From NCBI GenBank assembly GCA_965279705.1, contig OZ257257.1, positions 1,116,001 to 1,180,000 on the forward strand: DNA of 64,000 nt, in the 5' to 3' direction. Shown piece by piece: positions 26,242 to 35,845 of this stretch. Under the pieces are notes generated by a model that had not been told where the DNA came from, searched no databases, and saw only the letters and a program-made list of their open reading frames with translations. Within the stretch, counting starts at the first letter, position 1. Each line of letters starts with the position of its first letter. A program made the translations under genes and the position numbers. This DNA comes from Stagnimonas sp965279705. GTDB lineage: Bacteria; Pseudomonadota; Gammaproteobacteria; Nevskiales; Nevskiaceae.

Positions 26242-27527
26242 TTGTGTCCTCCAACGCAACCCGGAATATGGCCGGTGCACTAGTGACGCGAGTGGTGTCG
26301 ATGGCGGTCGCCATTTTCTCCGTGCCCATCCTGCTAAATCTACTGGGCACTGAGCTATACGGTACGTGGGTCACGCTGACGGCACTTATTGCGTTCATCG
26401 GCATGATGGACTTGGGCGTTGGGAACAGCGTGCGCAACTCTGTGGCGAGTGTTGTAGATGGAGAGTCAGCGGAGGCCACGCGACAAGAGTTCGTGGCATT
26501 CTTCCGCATGTTGTGCGGCGTAGCAGTGGTAGCGGTCGTGCTCTTGGGATCGGCGCTTTCCTGGTTTCCCTTGCTGCGGCAGAACCAGTCCGCGGCAATG
26601 CTGCTTTACGGCCCACTCCTGCTCCTGCTGCCTCTGCTTCTGGGCAGTAGCGTATTACAAGGCGCGCGGGCGGTGGGCCTTCAATCGCTACTTCAGTCGG
26701 CGAGTGGCTGGCTGTTCTTCGTGTTCATTGGGGTCTGCCAGTTAGCAAGATGGACGCCCGACCTTGCCGATCTCGCGACCGCTTGGAGCGGCTTCTACGC
26801 CTTGGCAGTTGTTACGATGTTTTTGCTCTCGCTCCGAGTCTTGAGGCTGTCGGCGACCCGTCTGGTTTCATTGCGCACCGGCGGGCTCCCCATATCGCGT
26901 TTGAAGGTCGGCGTGTCATTCCTACTACTTCAGCTCTCGGCACTCACGCTCTACAGCCTCGGTAACGCGATCATCTACCATGAACTCGGTGCTGTTGAAG
27001 TAGCGCGCTATGACGTGCTCAACAAGATCTTTCAAGTCGAGCTCGGGTTCTACACCATCGTGATCGGCGTCATGTGGTCTGAAATCGCTAGGCTACGTGC
27101 GCTGGGAGATTTTGCGGCCTTGCGTCGGGTTTACCAAAAGATGACGTTAGTAGCTTTGCTATTCTGTGTAGGCGTTTTTGTGGCTGCGATTTTTACACCA
27201 GCATTGGTTTCCACCTGGACTAAGCACGCCCTAGCGGTGCATTGTCGAGAGGCGTTGGCAGCGGCGGTGCTCGTGTCGCTGCAGGCCCTCGCTTACGTCG
27301 GCGCCGTATTTATGAATGCTTTCGAGCAAATTAAAGAGCAGATGATATTGGCCTGTGTTTCGGTGGTATTGATGCTGCCGCTATCCAGGTTCCTCATCCA
27401 TCACGGATTGGGCATCGCAGCCATTCCGGTGGCTGCATCGTTGCTGACACTCCTTCCAATGATCGTCTGCCATGTGAAGGCTCAAGCCCTCATTAGCCAC
27501 CCTGCGGGGCTGAAGGCACGGCAATGA
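26238..27527 (+). CDS. wzx: O-unit flippase Wzx
   Basis: A 429-residue polytopic inner-membrane protein of the polysaccharide exporter (MATE/MOP) group. It starts with a polar stretch and first helix (NMAGALVTRVVSMAVAIFSV) and then GTELYGTWVTLTALIAFIGM, typical of Wzx, with about twelve hydrophobic segments overall. It moves the lipid-linked O-unit across the membrane for Wzy. The ATG at 26238 overlaps the glycosyltransferase stop and is preferred to the in-frame 26220. Confidence 0.9.
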   Translation: MIVSSNATRNMAGALVTRVVSMAVAIFSVPILLNLLGTELYGTWVTLTALIAFIGMMDLGVGNSVRNSVASVVDGESAEATRQEFVAFFRMLCGVAVVAVVLLGSALSWFPLLRQNQSAAMLLYGPLLLLLPLLLGSSVLQGARAVGLQSLLQSASGWLFFVFIGVCQLARWTPDLADLATAWSGFYALAVVTMFLLSLRVLRLSATRLVSLRTGGLPISRLKVGVSFLLLQLSALTLYSLGNAIIYHELGAVEVARYDVLNKIFQVELGFYTIVIGVMWSEIARLRALGDFAALRRVYQKMTLVALLFCVGVFVAAIFTPALVSTWTKHALAVHCREALAAAVLVSLQALAYVGAVFMNAFEQIKEQMILACVSVVLMLPLSRFLIHHGLGIAAIPVAASLLTLLPMIVCHVKAQALISHPAGLKARQ

Positions 27528-27539
27528 ACAGGCGGATAG

Positions 27540-28307
27540 ATGTCTTGGCGGATCGACCCCATGCTTAGTCCAAGGTTTTACTTGCGGCTGAAGAACATCG
27601 TCAGGTTTTTTCTGCGGCGATTGCCGATCAAGTTGCGCACCACTGTTCAGTCTTGGCGGTCCCAGGGAAGCATGATCCACGGCGCGCGGGCATATGTGCA
27701 TCCGTCAGTGCATGTCCTCGGCTGCGCTAACGTCCGCATCGGCGCCAACTCTTGCGTCAGCGAGGGGAGCTGGCTGAACGTCAATCACCGTGATCCCGGA
27801 TGCATCGGCATCGATATTGGTCGAAGCTGTTTCATAGGAAAAAATAACTTTTTGACCTCCGGGCGATTGATATCCATTGGCGCGTTCACACTCACGACCA
27901 TCGACTGCAAGTTCATCGGTAGCAGTCACGTCATCGATGACCCACGTATCCCCTGTCTGTTCAGTGGAACGACGAACACGGACGAAATCCACATCGGCGT
28001 CGGCTGCTTCGTAGGGGCGGGTGCCACTGTTCTGGGCCATGTCCGCATCGGGCACGGCTCGGTGGTCGCCGCCAATTCGATGGTGATGAAAGACGTCCCG
28101 CCCTTCAGTCTCGTCGTTGGTAATCCTGCCCGGGTGGTCAAGCGTTATTCGTTCTCGCGAAATCAGTGGCTTGACTTATCGTCCTTTTCCGATGAGGACG
28201 AATCGGTCGCGCCAACGGAACAGATGCATCTGAAAAATCTTATGGAGAACTACGCGCACGTCGATATGCCTTGGATCGCCGCTGCACGCAGCATGGGAAA
28301 CCTATGA
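27540..28307 (+). CDS. Left-handed beta-helix acyltransferase
   Basis: A 255-residue hexapeptide-repeat acetyltransferase (LbH family). Repeats such as IGVGCFVGAGATVLGHVRIG, followed by HGSVVAANSMVMKDVPPF and VVGNPARVVKRY, mark the helix and its end. A basic N-terminal region precedes it and a 50-residue acidic tail follows. Relatives in O-antigen clusters acetylate hydroxyl or amino groups of sugars. An alternative start is the ATG at 27561. Confidence 0.85.
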   Translation: MSWRIDPMLSPRFYLRLKNIVRFFLRRLPIKLRTTVQSWRSQGSMIHGARAYVHPSVHVLGCANVRIGANSCVSEGSWLNVNHRDPGCIGIDIGRSCFIGKNNFLTSGRLISIGAFTLTTIDCKFIGSSHVIDDPRIPCLFSGTTNTDEIHIGVGCFVGAGATVLGHVRIGHGSVVAANSMVMKDVPPFSLVVGNPARVVKRYSFSRNQWLDLSSFSDEDESVAPTEQMHLKNLMENYAHVDMPWIAAARSMGNL

Positions 28308-29215
28308 GCGATCAGGTCGCAGTCGTGACGGGCGGTGCAGGCTTTATTGGCGCCCATGTCGCGCAGATATTCGCCTCCCAGGGGTGGCGAATCGTTGGGA
28401 TGGGACATGGCACGCCCTCCGCCTCAGTACTCGATCAAATGGCGTCGTGGCGGAACTGCGACGTCACCAGACATGCGCTGGTCGGCCTGGACGAGCATGT
28501 TGCCGTCATCGTTCATTGCGCGGGTGGGGCATCAGTTGGGGCTTCAATCGACAATCCAGGCTTGGACTTCGAGCGCACGGTGAAGACGACTTCTCAAGTG
28601 CTCGAGTATATCCGGCTCGATTCCCCCAAGACGCGCTTAGTGTATCTGTCGAGCGCCGCAGTTTACGGAGAAGTGTCCTCGATCCCCATTCGCGAGAATA
28701 CGGACTTGAAGCCGGTATCGCCCTACGGACACCACAAGGCGATGTGCGAAGCCCTGTGCAGGATGTATGGCCAGCAATATGGCGTTGCGACAGCTATCGT
28801 GCGGCCGTTTTCAATCTTTGGTGCCGGATTGCGAAAGCAATTGCTATGGGACGCCTGCCGGAAGTACAGCAATGGGGACGATGAGTTCTTCGGTACGGGA
28901 ATGGAAGTGCGAGACTGGCTTTACGTTGGCGATTTGGCGAGGTTGCTGATCTTCGCCGCGGAGCATGCGTCCATGGAGTGCCCTGCGGTCAATGCCGGAA
29001 GCGGGCAGGGCGTTGCCAACAGGACTCTGCTGACGCGACTTGGCGACCGTCTAGGTGCTTCTGCGCCACCGCGGTTCTCGGCATCCCCAAAAAGCGGAGA
29101 TCCAGCTGCTTACGTCGCGGCTATCTCAGAGGCACGCCAGTGGGGCTGGAATCCAACCGTCAGCTGGCAGGATGGCGTCGATGCGTACGTAGATTGGTAT
29201 AAGCAATGCAATTGA
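28304..29215 (+). CDS. NAD-dependent sugar epimerase/dehydratase
   Basis: A 303-residue extended SDR enzyme with GGAGFIGAHV at 10-19, LSSAAVYGE and the Tyr-x3-Lys motif in SPYGHHK. The ATG at 28304 overlaps the acetyltransferase stop. It is closest in style to nucleotide-sugar 4-epimerases/reductases, but the substrate cannot be assigned. It may supply a further sugar for the O-unit or finish one made elsewhere. Confidence 0.8.
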   Translation: MSDQVAVVTGGAGFIGAHVAQIFASQGWRIVGMGHGTPSASVLDQMASWRNCDVTRHALVGLDEHVAVIVHCAGGASVGASIDNPGLDFERTVKTTSQVLEYIRLDSPKTRLVYLSSAAVYGEVSSIPIRENTDLKPVSPYGHHKAMCEALCRMYGQQYGVATAIVRPFSIFGAGLRKQLLWDACRKYSNGDDEFFGTGMEVRDWLYVGDLARLLIFAAEHASMECPAVNAGSGQGVANRTLLTRLGDRLGASAPPRFSASPKSGDPAAYVAAISEARQWGWNPTVSWQDGVDAYVDWYKQCN

Positions 29216-30411
29216 TTCGAGTAGGGTTCGTCCTGGGACAGGTCACTTGGCTCGGTGGTGTGAACTATTTCCGCAACCTTTTTTCCGCGCTTCACGGCCT
29301 AGACGACAAGAAGATCCGCCCGGTCGTTTTCGCGGGACTTAAATCGGATGTAAGCGACTTCGCCGAGTTGGCAGAAATCGTACGCACTCCTCTCTTGGAT
29401 CGCCGCTCGTTGACTTGGACTTTGCATAAGGTCCTTGGGAGGATACAGCCGGGGCAGGACGTGCTTTTGGGACGGTTGTTTCGCAAGCACCGGATCGATC
29501 TGGTCTTCCATTTCGGCACTAATTGGCGGTGTACGACGGTGCCCGCGATCGGTTGGATCCCCGATTTCCAGCACCTCTACTACCCCAAGTTTTTCAGTGA
29601 GAAAGAATATCTGGGGCGCGACGCACAGTTCGACAACATCGTCGAGCGTTGTGACGCCCTGCTGTTGAGCAGCGAGGATGCTCGCAATGACCTGCGCGAG
29701 AAATATCCCCGCTGCGGCAAACCTTCGCACGTGCTGAGATTCGTGTCGTCCCTGTGCACTAACATCGCTGCATTGCCCGGTAGGGAGGAGCTGATGCACA
29801 AATATGGGCTCAGCGAACCTTGGTTCCATGTGCCCAACCAATTCTGGACGCACAAGAATCACCAAGTCATCGTCGATGCCCTGAATATTCTCCAGTCGTC
29901 GGGCCGGTGCCCATTAGTCATTTCAACAGGCAAGACGGATGACTACCGCAACATCGGCTATTTTCCGGCGTTGATGCAGAAAACGCGGGAATACGGGCTC
30001 GAAGGTCGTTTCCGGCCACTCGGTATCGTTCCTTACGAAGATGTAGTGGCATTGATGTTGTATTCCGTCGCCGTGATCAACCCATCGCTATTCGAGGGCT
30101 GGAGCACTTCGGTGGAGGAATCCAAAGCCATGGGCAAGAAGGTTTTGCTTTCCGACATTCCCGTCCACCGGGAGCAGGCACCGAGGAGAGGACAGTACTT
30201 CCTGCCACACGACGCTGCGGGGCTTGCTGCTTTGCTACTTGCTGCCCTAGACGACCACTCTGCTGTCGACGAAAAGAAGCTGTTCCATGCAGCTCAACAG
30301 GCGCTGCCGAGTCGCCGTCGGGAATTTGCCATGAATTTCGAATCAATTTGCGCAAGCACCTTGGCTCAAACTAACTCTGCCCTAGCGCTCGGTAAGCAGA
30401 TATCCACATGA
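29206..30411 (+). CDS. Family 4 (group 1) glycosyltransferase
   Basis: A 401-residue GT-B glycosyltransferase. The N-terminal lobe has LGGVNYFRNLFSAL and the C-terminal lobe has FWTHKNHQVIVDAL, FRPLGIVPYEDVVALM and the donor-binding NPSLFEGWSTSVEESKAMGK, where the E-x7-E pattern is seen. It overlaps the previous gene by ten bases. Retaining family 4 enzymes often transfer mannose, glucose or fucose; the donor here is unknown. Confidence 0.87.
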   Translation: MQLIRVGFVLGQVTWLGGVNYFRNLFSALHGLDDKKIRPVVFAGLKSDVSDFAELAEIVRTPLLDRRSLTWTLHKVLGRIQPGQDVLLGRLFRKHRIDLVFHFGTNWRCTTVPAIGWIPDFQHLYYPKFFSEKEYLGRDAQFDNIVERCDALLLSSEDARNDLREKYPRCGKPSHVLRFVSSLCTNIAALPGREELMHKYGLSEPWFHVPNQFWTHKNHQVIVDALNILQSSGRCPLVISTGKTDDYRNIGYFPALMQKTREYGLEGRFRPLGIVPYEDVVALMLYSVAVINPSLFEGWSTSVEESKAMGKKVLLSDIPVHREQAPRRGQYFLPHDAAGLAALLLAALDDHSAVDEKKLFHAAQQALPSRRREFAMNFESICASTLAQTNSALALGKQIST

Positions 30412-30429
30412 AATCATCGGAGCGCCGTT

Positions 30430-31365
30430 ATGGAAAAGAGTAAAAAGATCTACGTTGCCGGGCATGGGGGGTTAGTCGGATCCGCAATTGTCCGCCGGCT
30501 TCGCACGGGCGGCTACGAGAACATCGTCACGAGGACTCGTGAACAACTGGACCTTCTGAATCAGATGGCGGTGAACGCGTTCATGGCAGCCGAGAAACCA
30601 GACTACATATTCGTCGCTGCTGCCAAGGTTGGTGGCATACAGGCCAACAACGAATTCAGGGCTGATTTCATCTATCAGAATCTGATGATTGAAGTGAACT
30701 TGATACACGCCGCGCACGCCACCGATGTGCAGCGGTTGATCTTTCTCGGCTCGAATTGCATCTACCCACGTGAATGCCCGCAGCCCATCAAGGAAGACTA
30801 TTTGCTGACGGGACCGCTTGAGCCGACGAACGAACCCTATGCAATTGCCAAGATTGCCGGTATCAAGCTTTGCGAGAGCTACAACCGCCAGTACGGCAGG
30901 AAATACTTCTCCGTAATGCCCGTGAACCTATACGGGCCCAATGACCACTATGATCTTGCCAACAACCATGTGCTGCCGGCGCTGATTAGGAAGGTTCATG
31001 ATGCGCGGGTCAGCGGAGCCTCGTCCTTCGAAGTGTGGGGCAGTGGGACGCCGCGCCGCGAGTTCATGTACGCCGACGATTTGGCCGACGCGTGCGTGTT
31101 TCTTATGGAGCTGGGATACGACGAGTCCCTGGTGAACATCGGTACCGGCGATGATATGACCATCAGGGAGCTCGCCGAGACCATTAAGGAAGTCATGGGC
31201 TTCGAGGGCGGTGTCACCTTCGATGCGTCAAAGCCAGACGGTACGCCCAGAAAGCTGCTAGACGCGAGCAAGCTGCTTGCATTGGGCTGGCAGCCCAAAA
31301 TCGGCCTGCGTGAAGGAATACGCCGGACCTACGAAAGCACGCCGTTTTTCCAACAACGGGTTTGA
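30430..31365 (+). CDS. fcl: GDP-L-fucose synthase
   Basis: Fcl (WcaG, 311 residues) performs epimerisation and NADPH reduction of GDP-4-keto-6-deoxymannose to GDP-L-fucose. GHGGLVGSAIVRR at the start, AAAKVGGI, LGSNCIYPR with the catalytic Cys, and Tyr-x3-Lys in NEPYAIAKIAG are all diagnostic. It is followed by gmd, the preceding step. A decayed copy of its first 20 codons sits at 19384. Confidence 0.96.
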   Translation: MEKSKKIYVAGHGGLVGSAIVRRLRTGGYENIVTRTREQLDLLNQMAVNAFMAAEKPDYIFVAAAKVGGIQANNEFRADFIYQNLMIEVNLIHAAHATDVQRLIFLGSNCIYPRECPQPIKEDYLLTGPLEPTNEPYAIAKIAGIKLCESYNRQYGRKYFSVMPVNLYGPNDHYDLANNHVLPALIRKVHDARVSGASSFEVWGSGTPRREFMYADDLADACVFLMELGYDESLVNIGTGDDMTIRELAETIKEVMGFEGGVTFDASKPDGTPRKLLDASKLLALGWQPKIGLREGIRRTYESTPFFQQRV

Positions 31366-31402
31366 AACTCTTTACAGATGCCTACGCACTCATAGTGAAA
31401 AA

Positions 31403-32524
31403 ATGAATACCTCCAAGGTTGCACTTATCACCGGCGTCACAGGGCAGGACGGAGCCTACCTCGCGGAATTCCTCCTCAACAAGGGCTACGAGGTCCATGG
31501 CCTCAAGCGACGGTCAAGCCTGTTCAACACGGACCGAATCGATCATCTCTATCAGGATCCCCACGTCGAAAATCGTCGATTTCAGCTGCACTATGGTGAC
31601 CTGACGGACAGTACCAACCTGATCCGCATCATCCAGGAAGTGCAGCCGCACGAGATCTACAACCTGGCCGCGATGAGCCATGTGGCCGTCTCGTTTTCGA
31701 TGCCGGAATACACTGCCAATGCGGATGGCATTGGCACGCTGCGCATTCTGGAAGCTCTCCGTATTCTGGGCCTCGAAAAGAAAACTCGTTTCTACCAAGC
31801 TAGTACTAGCGAGCTGTATGGGCTGGTCCAGGAGATTCCGCAGAAGGAGTCCACGCCTTTTTACCCGCGCAGCCCATACGCCGTCGCCAAGCTTTACGCC
31901 TACTGGATCACGGTGAATTACCGAGAGGCCTATGGCATGTATGCATGCAACGGCATTCTGTTCAACCACGAGAGCCCGTTGCGCGGAGAAACCTTTGTCA
32001 CCCGTAAGATCACACGAGCCCTAGCCCGTATCGCGGTCGGGCTGGAGGACTGCGTCTACCTTGGCAACCTTAGTGCGCTCCGCGACTGGGGCCATGCTCG
32101 CGACTACGTGGAGATGCAGTGGCTCATGCTGCAGCAGCAGCAGGCCGAAGACTTCGTGATCGCCACTGGCGTGCAGTACAGCGTCCGCCAATTTATCGAA
32201 ATGGCCGCACGAGAACTTGGCATCACGCTGGCATTTACTGGGCAGGGGGAGGATGAGATCGCCACTATCGTAAAGGTCGAAGGCGACCGTGCCAGCTGTC
32301 AGGTCGGCGATGTCATCGTGCGGGTGGACCCCCGCTATTACCGGCCGACTGAAGTTGAGACGCTGCTTGGCGATCCGAGCAGGGCCAAGGCAAAGCTTGG
32401 GTGGGAGCCGAAGGTCACACTGCCGGAGCTGGTCTGCGAAATGGTGAACAGCGACTACGATCTGGCAAAGAGGGACAGTCTCATCAAGGCGGCTGGCTAC
32501 CGGGCTTTTGACCACCGCGAATAA
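31403..32524 (+). CDS. gmd: GDP-mannose 4,6-dehydratase
   Basis: Gmd (373 residues) converts GDP-mannose to GDP-4-keto-6-deoxymannose. The start at 31403 gives TGVTGQDGAYLAEFLL near the N-terminus; the in-frame 31277 would overlap fcl and add nothing conserved. LKRRSSLFNT, SHVAVSF, and Tyr-x3-Lys in RSPYAVAKLYAY are family marks, as is NHESPLRGETFVTRKITRA. ManC and ManB at 53.6-56.4 kb provide its substrate. Confidence 0.97.
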   Translation: MNTSKVALITGVTGQDGAYLAEFLLNKGYEVHGLKRRSSLFNTDRIDHLYQDPHVENRRFQLHYGDLTDSTNLIRIIQEVQPHEIYNLAAMSHVAVSFSMPEYTANADGIGTLRILEALRILGLEKKTRFYQASTSELYGLVQEIPQKESTPFYPRSPYAVAKLYAYWITVNYREAYGMYACNGILFNHESPLRGETFVTRKITRALARIAVGLEDCVYLGNLSALRDWGHARDYVEMQWLMLQQQQAEDFVIATGVQYSVRQFIEMAARELGITLAFTGQGEDEIATIVKVEGDRASCQVGDVIVRVDPRYYRPTEVETLLGDPSRAKAKLGWEPKVTLPELVCEMVNSDYDLAKRDSLIKAAGYRAFDHRE

Positions 32525-32532
32525 GAGACGAC

Positions 32533-33273
32533 ATGGCGACGCTGTCCATAGTGACGATGACCTTCAACTGCGCCAACGACATCGGCGGCTATCTGGACAG
32601 CTTTTTGCGCCTGGATCGCAGCAAGTTTGAATGGATCGTGATCGACGCGGGTTCCACCGATGGGACGGCCGAAGTGCTGGCGGCTCATCGTCAGCACTTT
32701 TCCTATTTTGTCAGCGAGCGCGACGCGGGCTTCTATCACGGCCTCAACAAAGCGCTGCTACATGTCAAAACAAACTACTACATGGTGTTCGGCGCGGATG
32801 ATCGTCCAGCGCCTGACTTGCTCGAGCAAGTTTTGCCGCTGCTGGAGCACGGCGCCGCTCTCGTGCTCGGCGCAGTCCGGTTAATGCCTATTAATCGGAT
32901 CAAGCACGTCGGACCGCGGTGGATGCATCATTTCGTATGGGGGCGGGCTGTTTCTCATCACAGCGTGGGTACTGCAATTAGTATGGAAGCGCATGCCCGT
33001 TTCGGAAAATACGATACCGGCTACACGCTGGTCGCAGACGGTTTGTTCCTTAAGCGTGTATTGCGGTCGTCCAGCCGTGTGGTGCGAAACCGCGCCGTTT
33101 TCGGCGACTTTTACCTGGGCGGGATGTCAAGCAAGCAGGAACTGCGATCCATTGCAGAGACCTTTTTGCTTCAGGTCTCCGAAGGGTCTAGTCCTCTCCT
33201 ACAGCTCGCGCTGTTTTGTGGTCGAATTCTCAAGCGATCGGCCCGGTCGACTATTCATTCCGTAACGGTATAA
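32533..33273 (+). CDS. Family 2 glycosyltransferase (WcaA/PgaC-like fold)
   Basis: A 246-residue GT-A enzyme. It opens with LSIVTMTFNCANDIGGYL, has VIDAGSTDGT, RDAGFYHGLNKAL and an acidic donor motif FGADDRPAP near residue 92. It is shorter than most O-antigen GT2 proteins but complete for the catalytic domain. It follows gmd by eight bases. It is the last GC-rich gene before the AT-rich wzy block. Confidence 0.85.
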   Translation: MATLSIVTMTFNCANDIGGYLDSFLRLDRSKFEWIVIDAGSTDGTAEVLAAHRQHFSYFVSERDAGFYHGLNKALLHVKTNYYMVFGADDRPAPDLLEQVLPLLEHGAALVLGAVRLMPINRIKHVGPRWMHHFVWGRAVSHHSVGTAISMEAHARFGKYDTGYTLVADGLFLKRVLRSSSRVVRNRAVFGDFYLGGMSSKQELRSIAETFLLQVSEGSSPLLQLALFCGRILKRSARSTIHSVTV

Positions 33274-33328
33274 AGGTAATTTTGCAAATTCCGACCAATT
33301 CAAGTAATCCCCGGCAACAGGATCACTT

Positions 33329-34603
33329 GTGATTCATCAGCGGCGCTCGCCAAAGAGCTTTTTAGGCATAGTCGAATATGTCTTGGGCTTCTCCTGCCTT
33401 TTTCCTAGCATTGCAATTTTTAATCTGGGATCAAGTACTGGCGTACAGTTTTCAATGATCCTTGCGACAATTGCAACCATATTTCACGTAAAAAACAGAA
33501 ATAATATTGTAGGCGCTTGGATAACTGGAGTGATTCCCCTTTTATTCGTCGTGTTCATCTGCCAGCTCGCAGAATTTTCAGCCAATGATTTATTAATAAA
33601 AAACTTCATCGCTTTCCAAGTCTGCTTAATCTGCATCGTACTTGGCTCAATGATGAGTGCCTTGACTCATTCGATAGAAAGATATATCGCAGGCTATATG
33701 GCCGGAAGCATCATTAGTAGCTGTTTTGCAATCATTCAATTTGTTGGCTGGAAAGTGTTAGGCAGTTCCTCGGATTTATTGTTAGGGTTCAGAAACAACA
33801 AAGGTTTTGGAGATTTAGAAGCAGAAGGTTATATCAACTTTACCGACTACGGTAGGTCTTTTGCATTTTGCTCAGAACCATCAGTGCTTGCGTTGTTGTT
33901 GATGCCAGGATTTATTTATTCAGTAGGCGCTGGAAGATATAAAACTTCCTTATTAATTGGATGCGCCCTGCTAACGACGCAGTCAGTAACTTCTATTGTA
34001 TTACTTTTGCCGATTTTTACTTATTTTTGCTGGAAGCGAGGCGAAAAAGTTATATCTAGCCGAACTTTGGTGGCATTTCTAGTTACATTACCCCTCGTTT
34101 TCGGCGCTTCACTTTATATTCCGGAATTTAGTAATCGGCTCCGGGATCTAACCGTCGACGGATCGACCATATCACGCCTAAACTCGTTGATCAGCGGATG
34201 GCAAGCTGTGCAGGTTCACCCATTACTTGGTTGGGGTATCCAGTCAGATGACTTAAATAGCTTCGTTGAAGATCGATCTACAATTTTTGAAGTCAGCAAA
34301 AATATTCAGTCTCTTTTACTTTCTTTGATGGCTTGGTTCGGCGTGCCGACTGCCATGGTCCTTTTATTTCCATTGGTCCGCTTTTTTATGAGGCGCCATA
34401 CGTCTTATTCCCCTGCAACAGACGCGTTTATGGCTGCGACCCTAATTCCAACACTTTTATCCCTGAACTACTTCACTCTCTATAACGTCTGGATTTGCTT
34501 GGGTATAGCATGTAGCTTTGGGCTTCGGCGTCGAAGACTAAAAGCCAATAATTTTGCGGGTACTCCGCTGAATCTAAGTAGCTCGATTTCAGAATTGGCA
34601 TAG
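33329..34603 (+). CDS. wzy: O-antigen polymerase Wzy
   Basis: A 424-residue inner-membrane protein with about ten to twelve hydrophobic segments and a periplasmic loop holding SRLNSLISGWQAVQVHPLLGWG, the motif zone shared by Wzy and O-antigen ligases. Its place next to wzx and wzz makes Wzy more likely than WaaL. The start is GTG at 33329. The gene is strikingly AT-rich: one 60-base line inside it (33481) has 22 G+C, against 39 in a clpA line (14881). This points to transfer from another genome. Confidence 0.82.
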   Translation: MIHQRRSPKSFLGIVEYVLGFSCLFPSIAIFNLGSSTGVQFSMILATIATIFHVKNRNNIVGAWITGVIPLLFVVFICQLAEFSANDLLIKNFIAFQVCLICIVLGSMMSALTHSIERYIAGYMAGSIISSCFAIIQFVGWKVLGSSSDLLLGFRNNKGFGDLEAEGYINFTDYGRSFAFCSEPSVLALLLMPGFIYSVGAGRYKTSLLIGCALLTTQSVTSIVLLLPIFTYFCWKRGEKVISSRTLVAFLVTLPLVFGASLYIPEFSNRLRDLTVDGSTISRLNSLISGWQAVQVHPLLGWGIQSDDLNSFVEDRSTIFEVSKNIQSLLLSLMAWFGVPTAMVLLFPLVRFFMRRHTSYSPATDAFMAATLIPTLLSLNYFTLYNVWICLGIACSFGLRRRRLKANNFAGTPLNLSSSISELA

Positions 34604-34616
34604 TCTAACGTGTTCC

Positions 34617-35789
34617 ATGAAAAAACATAAAAATCAAGCTGTACAGTCACAGGAGCGACCTGCTCAACTGTATTCTGAAACTTCAGGAGATAATCAAAAG
34701 TTACTTGGACTTGAGTTGTTTCGTTTCATTTGTGCCTTTGCAGTTTTGGTATATCACTATCAACATTTTGCCTATGTTGGTCATCGCGCAGAAAATTTTC
34801 GACCATTCGATCAGCCTTTCTACCCTTCTCTGAGCTATTTTTACGATGTCGGCTATTACGGTGTTCAGCTTTTCTGGTGCATTAGCGGATTTATTTTTTT
34901 TTGGAAGTATCAAAAAAAGATTGCAAATAAATCTATATCATTTAGGCAATTTGCAGTAAACAGAATATCTCGCTTGTATCCGCTTCATTTCATAACTCTG
35001 TTAATGGTAGCTGTATTGCAGATATTATATTTCGCATCAAATAATAATTATTTTGTTTCGGAGGCAAACGATTGGTATCATTTTAGCTTGCAACTTTTTC
35101 TTGCGAGCAATTGGATTGAGCAACAGGGCAGTTTCAACGTGCCAATTTGGTCCGTATCAGTTGAAATTATTGCGTATCTCTTATTCTTTTTTTGCGCCAG
35201 GATCATTGCATCTTCATTGTGGATAAATATTTTAATAATAATTATTTGCATGTTTTTAAAATATAAAAACATTGATCTGAAAGTGATTGATTGCATAATG
35301 TATTTTTATGCTGGAGGCATTATGGGTCTGGTAAGTAAAAACTGTAATGCTGAGGCTAAGACACATGATAATCTGCAGCTGTGGATTTTAACCTTCTTGG
35401 GTATCATGGCCAGCTTATACCTTTTTTTTGGAATTTACGAAATGAGAAATAGTCAAGGGCTTTTCATTCTTTTTATGGTTCCGCCCTTCCTATTTGCTAT
35501 TGCCAACGCACGAGTCGAAGCCAGACCACTAGCGCGCGCTATAGAAGAACTTGGTGGAATGACGTATGGGATTTATCTTTTACATTTCCCATTGCAGCTG
35601 ACTTTCGTACTGCTCTGCATGCTTTGTGGGACTGAGGTGCCATGGCGCTCACCTTGGCTCCTTATTGGCTATATCGTCTTTACTTTAGTTATCTCAAGGG
35701 TCATTTTTCACAAGTTCGAAATGCCAGTACAAAAGTCGCTACGCAGACTTATGCTGCAAAAGCAGTATAAAAATCGTGAGGTAGCTTGA
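34617..35789 (+). CDS. Acyltransferase-3 family membrane protein
   Basis: A 390-residue OafA/YrhL-like integral membrane protein that probably O-acetylates the O-antigen. It opens with LGLELFRFICAFAVLVYHYQ containing the catalytic-type His, has GVQLFWCISGFIFFW, VPIWSVSVEIIAYLLFFF and TYGIYLLHFPLQL, in about ten helices. A hydrophilic, AT-biased leader of 35 residues precedes it. Like wzy it is much poorer in GC (18 of 60 bases in line 35041) and probably arrived with it. Confidence 0.88.
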   Translation: MKKHKNQAVQSQERPAQLYSETSGDNQKLLGLELFRFICAFAVLVYHYQHFAYVGHRAENFRPFDQPFYPSLSYFYDVGYYGVQLFWCISGFIFFWKYQKKIANKSISFRQFAVNRISRLYPLHFITLLMVAVLQILYFASNNNYFVSEANDWYHFSLQLFLASNWIEQQGSFNVPIWSVSVEIIAYLLFFFCARIIASSLWINILIIIICMFLKYKNIDLKVIDCIMYFYAGGIMGLVSKNCNAEAKTHDNLQLWILTFLGIMASLYLFFGIYEMRNSQGLFILFMVPPFLFAIANARVEARPLARAIEELGGMTYGIYLLHFPLQLTFVLLCMLCGTEVPWRSPWLLIGYIVFTLVISRVIFHKFEMPVQKSLRRLMLQKQYKNREVA

Positions 35790-35845
35790 GACAATGCTCT
35801 TCCTAAGAAACGGTTGTTGCCGAGGCTTGAGATGATTTCAACAGC

